DNA of 64,000 nt, from positions 37,506,808-37,570,807 of the forward strand of contig OX359275.1 in NCBI GenBank assembly GCA_947179155.2. The letters run 5' to 3'. This document shows, piece by piece, positions 61,108 to 64,000 of this stretch. The stretch's first letter is position 1. Each line of letters starts with the position of its first letter. The position numbers and the translations under genes were made by a program. The stretch comes from Hedera helix (Eukaryota; Streptophyta; Magnoliopsida; Apiales; Araliaceae). The notes under the pieces were generated by a model. That model was not told where the DNA came from and made no database searches. It saw only the letters and a list, made by a program, of their open reading frames with translations.

Positions 61108-63445
61108 CTAGTTACGCCCAATACCCCAAACCCTGACAACACCGTCCGTGTATCCGCTGAACAACGTGCTTCCATCAGAACTCCAACTCAAGCTTGTGCA
61201 GTATATAACCTGCATTATAGGTTACAACATGTAAGAATTATCGGTGAGAAATGGAAAGCTAAGCAAACACAATGATTCAATCTTGTAAAGAATGGTTAGT
61301 GTCAGCTGATATACAGTTCATGCACGAATAGAGATAAATGCCTACTATAAAATTACAACTGATATGAGAATCACATCACAGGTTGCAAGCATATTACAAC
61401 TAGCAAGTAACATAGACAATATAATACAATACAACTATAAATTAACATTGAAACCATGTTATAAAATTTATTTTTTAAATCATTCATTGTGTTGTTCAAC
61501 ATTTTATACGATGCGAAGTTAAAGAGCAATAACACAACAGCACTGAAACAATTAAAAGGAAAATACTGAAGTAAACAAGTCTAAGAATTGAGTTATGACA
61601 CATCATTTGGGACCAAAAATTTGAGACCCCTAGCATTACCCTCAAGTTATAAAGATAATGCAATAGATATCAGAACCCTTCATCCAATCATACATCAGTC
61701 TATACATACCCTTGCCAAAAGATATATTTAGTCTGTGTAAAAATAAGATATGACTTGTCTATGATAAAAATTTTATTAAACAATATTTGACATTGTACAC
61801 TTGTAGAAACTTACCACTTAAAGTTGGCAAGTGATAATAAACCTTGAAAACCACTACATAACACAAGATTAATAATTTTTCTAACTAGATGAATCATCAG
61901 AAAAGATTATAATGTCTTATCAACGGTTAAATTAGATACACTAATACAATTAATGCAAATACAAAAAATATTTCATAGACAGTTAGGACACTTGTTCAAT
62001 TATTAAAGTGTTACAATCCAACACGATCAATAAAACCTATTAACATTAGGTAAAACATTAATATACACGCAATACAAGCACTATTACTAGTTTAGTTCTA
62101 AGAAAAAAGCAACGCAGACAATTAGCAAACAACAAGCATAAAGATTGGATAATTACTTCATAGCTCCACATAATTCTTTATTCCTAATTCACATAATTAT
62201 AAAAAACAAAAGTTTTAATTTGAGTATACAACTGTACATTATAAGAATCCTAAACCCCAAAAAATAGACAAAATTACTGTCACATATAACAGTACAATCC
62301 GTATATGAATAAAAATAACAGAAGACTTCTTGAAAATATAAACAGATAAATTTAATAAACAATGCATATATCTGTCAGATACATAATCAAAATATCAAAT
62401 GTTGATTTAGACCTACATCAATTAGCAGCAACATATATTAAACACTATTACATACATAAATACATAACATAACCAAAACCCAAATAAAATAAATATGCAT
62501 ACATGTAAAACATATAAATTAACATGTACAAATAATCAATTAGTAATAACATTAGACCTTATTCTTGCCAGCATTGGTATGAGTAGCAGTTCCCTCGGGA
62601 GCCAAATCTGATTCAGCCTTCAAATCAACCTTCAGATCCACCACAATACTCTTACTCTCCAAATCCCATATCTTAATACTGGCCTCTGTGGCAGCACACA
62701 GCCAATACCTGTTTGGGCTAAAACACAAAGCATGAATAATGGAACTAGCATCCAACGAATAAAGCCTCTTCCCCTCAGCCAAATCCCACAGCAAAATCAC
62801 CCCATCTTTCCCCCCACTAGCACACAGCGACCCATCAGGTGAAACCGCAACTGTATTCACATACCCATTGTGACCCGCCAGTGTAGACCTCAGCTTACAG
62901 TTGGTCAAATTCCAGATTTTGACTGTTTTGTCCCACGAAGCAGAGACAATAGTCGGCTGGATCGTGTTCGGGCTGAACCGGACGCAGCTGACCCAGTCGT
63001 TATGGGCATCGCCGTCCTGGATGGTGTACTTGCATTCACCCAAAGTGTTCCACAGTTTTATCGACCGGTCGCGGGATGCCGACACAATCTGACGGTTGTC
63101 TATGGAGAATGCCACGGAGAGAACGTCTTTAGTGTGGCCAACAAATCGGCGGGCGGTGACGCCGGTGCCAAGGTCCCAGAGGCGAAGCTCGCCGTCCCAG
63201 GAGCCGGAGAGGGCGAACTGACCGTCAGACGAGAGGACGACGTCTTGCACGAAGTGGGAGTGGCCTTCCAAACGGCGTCCTGGGACGCCGTATGTTTTAT
63301 CTTCCTTTGTGAGTCTCCAGACAATGATGGATTTGTCACGGGAGGAAGTGACGATCATGTCGGAGTTGTCGATTGGGGTGGCGATGGCTGTGACCCAATC
63401 GGTGTGAGCCCTCATTGTTCCCTTCAGAATTAGTGAATCTGCCAT
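61108..63445 (-). CDS. RACK1: RACK1, guanine nucleotide-binding protein beta-like scaffold
   Basis: Two exons on the minus strand, 63445-62558 and 61209-61108, join in phase 0 after AGKNK and give 329 aa, the usual RACK1 size. The start [20 protein letters not shown] is typical of plant RACK1. Seven WD40 blades can be followed: IIVWRL, LRLWDL, IKLWNT, VKIWNL, ILLWDL, IKIWDL and, in the last exon, VRVWGI. The loop [12 protein letters not shown] before the last blade is the plant insertion. RACK1 sits on the head of the 40S ribosomal subunit and links translation to kinase and hormone signalling. The single late intron is the normal layout. No lesion is seen; the 3' end GIGRN is complete. Confidence 0.96.
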
Positions 63446-63580
63446 TTTTAGGGTTTTTTTTCAAGCTCTCTTTCTCTGTTTGTCGAAGGGCTTTGGAAAT
63501 GGAGACTGCGAGAGGCTGCAACGGAAGTAAAATGGAGCGAATTTATATTAGGAATTTTAGGGTTATTGTGTTTTAGGGTC
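63446..63580 (-). promoter_or_regulatory. RACK1 5' UTR and promoter with telo-boxes
   Basis: On the minus strand AAACCCTAAAA occurs directly before the start codon (about 63446-63456). AACCCTAAAA and ACCCTAAAA occur near 63555-63565 and 63571-63579. This AAACCCTAA element marks many plant ribosomal-protein and translation genes, which fits RACK1. Confidence 0.65.
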
Positions 63581-63689
63581 TGTTTGCCTGAGTGCAGAAC
63601 ATGGATTTTCCTACTCGCAATGCGTATAGAACACTTATCTTAGCCCGGATGTGTGTGGAAACATTGGGATAAAAGAACTTAGGGCTGGG

Positions 63690-64000
63690 CTGGGCTGTAA
63701 TTTGAGTTAAGGCTGGAAAATAAATTAAACAGTTCGGGTTAAATTTATACTCATTCAATTAAAGTTCAATTCGAGTTCGAATTGAAATATAAACGATTCA
63801 AATATGAGTAAAATTTAAAATTCGATAAATTACTCGAATATATTCAAATTATAATTTTTTTATTAATACTCGGATCATATTCACTCGAAAAGTTTAACTA
63901 CTCGAGTTCGATTCGAGATCGTGTCTGACTCGATAGCTAAACGAACCTAAATCAAATATTATTTCATACTCGATAAATTTTATAAATTAAATTTGAGCAA
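63690..64000. repeat. TCGAGTTCGAATT-rich dispersed repeat, cut by the window end
   Basis: Words such as TTCGAGTTCGAATTG, ACTCGAATA, CTCGAGTTCGATTCGAG and ACTCGATA recur through this stretch in AT-rich sequence. This style is common in plant non-autonomous DNA elements. The end lies outside the window, so neither class nor borders can be set. Confidence 0.4.

Noticed and set aside
62870..63433. 187-codon open frame antisense to RACK1
   Set aside because: It is the mirror of a highly conserved coding exon and shows no domain.
1..64000. CRISPR arrays, bacterial operons or an origin of replication
   Set aside because: The window is plant nuclear DNA with spliced genes; the direct repeats seen are tandem duplications, microsatellites and LTRs without spacer arrays.

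Overview
This is plant nuclear DNA, most likely from a eudicot. It has GT-AG introns, long AT-rich intergenic stretches, a plastid/amyloplast starch synthase, a cycling Dof factor, an alpha-expansin, PPR-DYW sequence and several plant transposon superfamilies. The sequence alone does not fix the genus.

Six genes appear intact once introns are removed: starch synthase II (SS2, +, 8 exons, 4881-10813); a CDF-type Dof transcription factor (+, 2 exons, 15945-18917); a CML45/46-like calcium-binding protein (-, 1 exon, 25993-26643); an alpha-expansin (-, 3 exons, 29029-30064); a polypyrimidine-tract-binding protein (PTB, -, 10 exons, 39342-47456); and RACK1 (-, 2 exons, 61108-63445). All splice junctions were derived by hand and keep frame. 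The first 260 bases may hold the last exon of another gene.

Two host genes are dead. A PPR-DYW gene (21412-24358) carries stops and frameshifts and is split just before its DYW domain by a 1,024-bp solo LTR with a perfect 5-bp target duplication. A multi-KH RNA-binding protein gene (52311-57028) carries stops, frameshifts, a tandemly duplicated exon and an inserted ACCGG-rich repeat.

Mobile DNA fills much of the rest. From left to right: a decayed PIF/Harbinger element with both of its genes; a 1.1-kb foldback; three short palindromic MITE-like copies that look related; a Helitron-like 3' end; the solo LTR; a Ty3/gypsy element with both LTRs and a GTTAA target duplication (31401-36458); a possible copia LTR fragment; a Stowaway-like MITE with an (AT)n core; a hAT-derived element and a possible solo LTR inside PTB introns; and a non-autonomous Mutator-like element with a perfect 9-bp target duplication (47638-49479) that contains a second nested repeat.

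The genes do not form a pathway cluster. The most interesting co-occurrence is between 39 and 52 kb. The PTB gene carries three long C-rich tracts on its sense strand (3' UTR, intron 4, intron 5). More C tracts lie between it and the dead KH gene, whose family includes poly(C)-binding proteins. This could be chance microsatellite growth, an assembly artefact, or a self-regulatory arrangement. I saw no clearly new multi-gene system.
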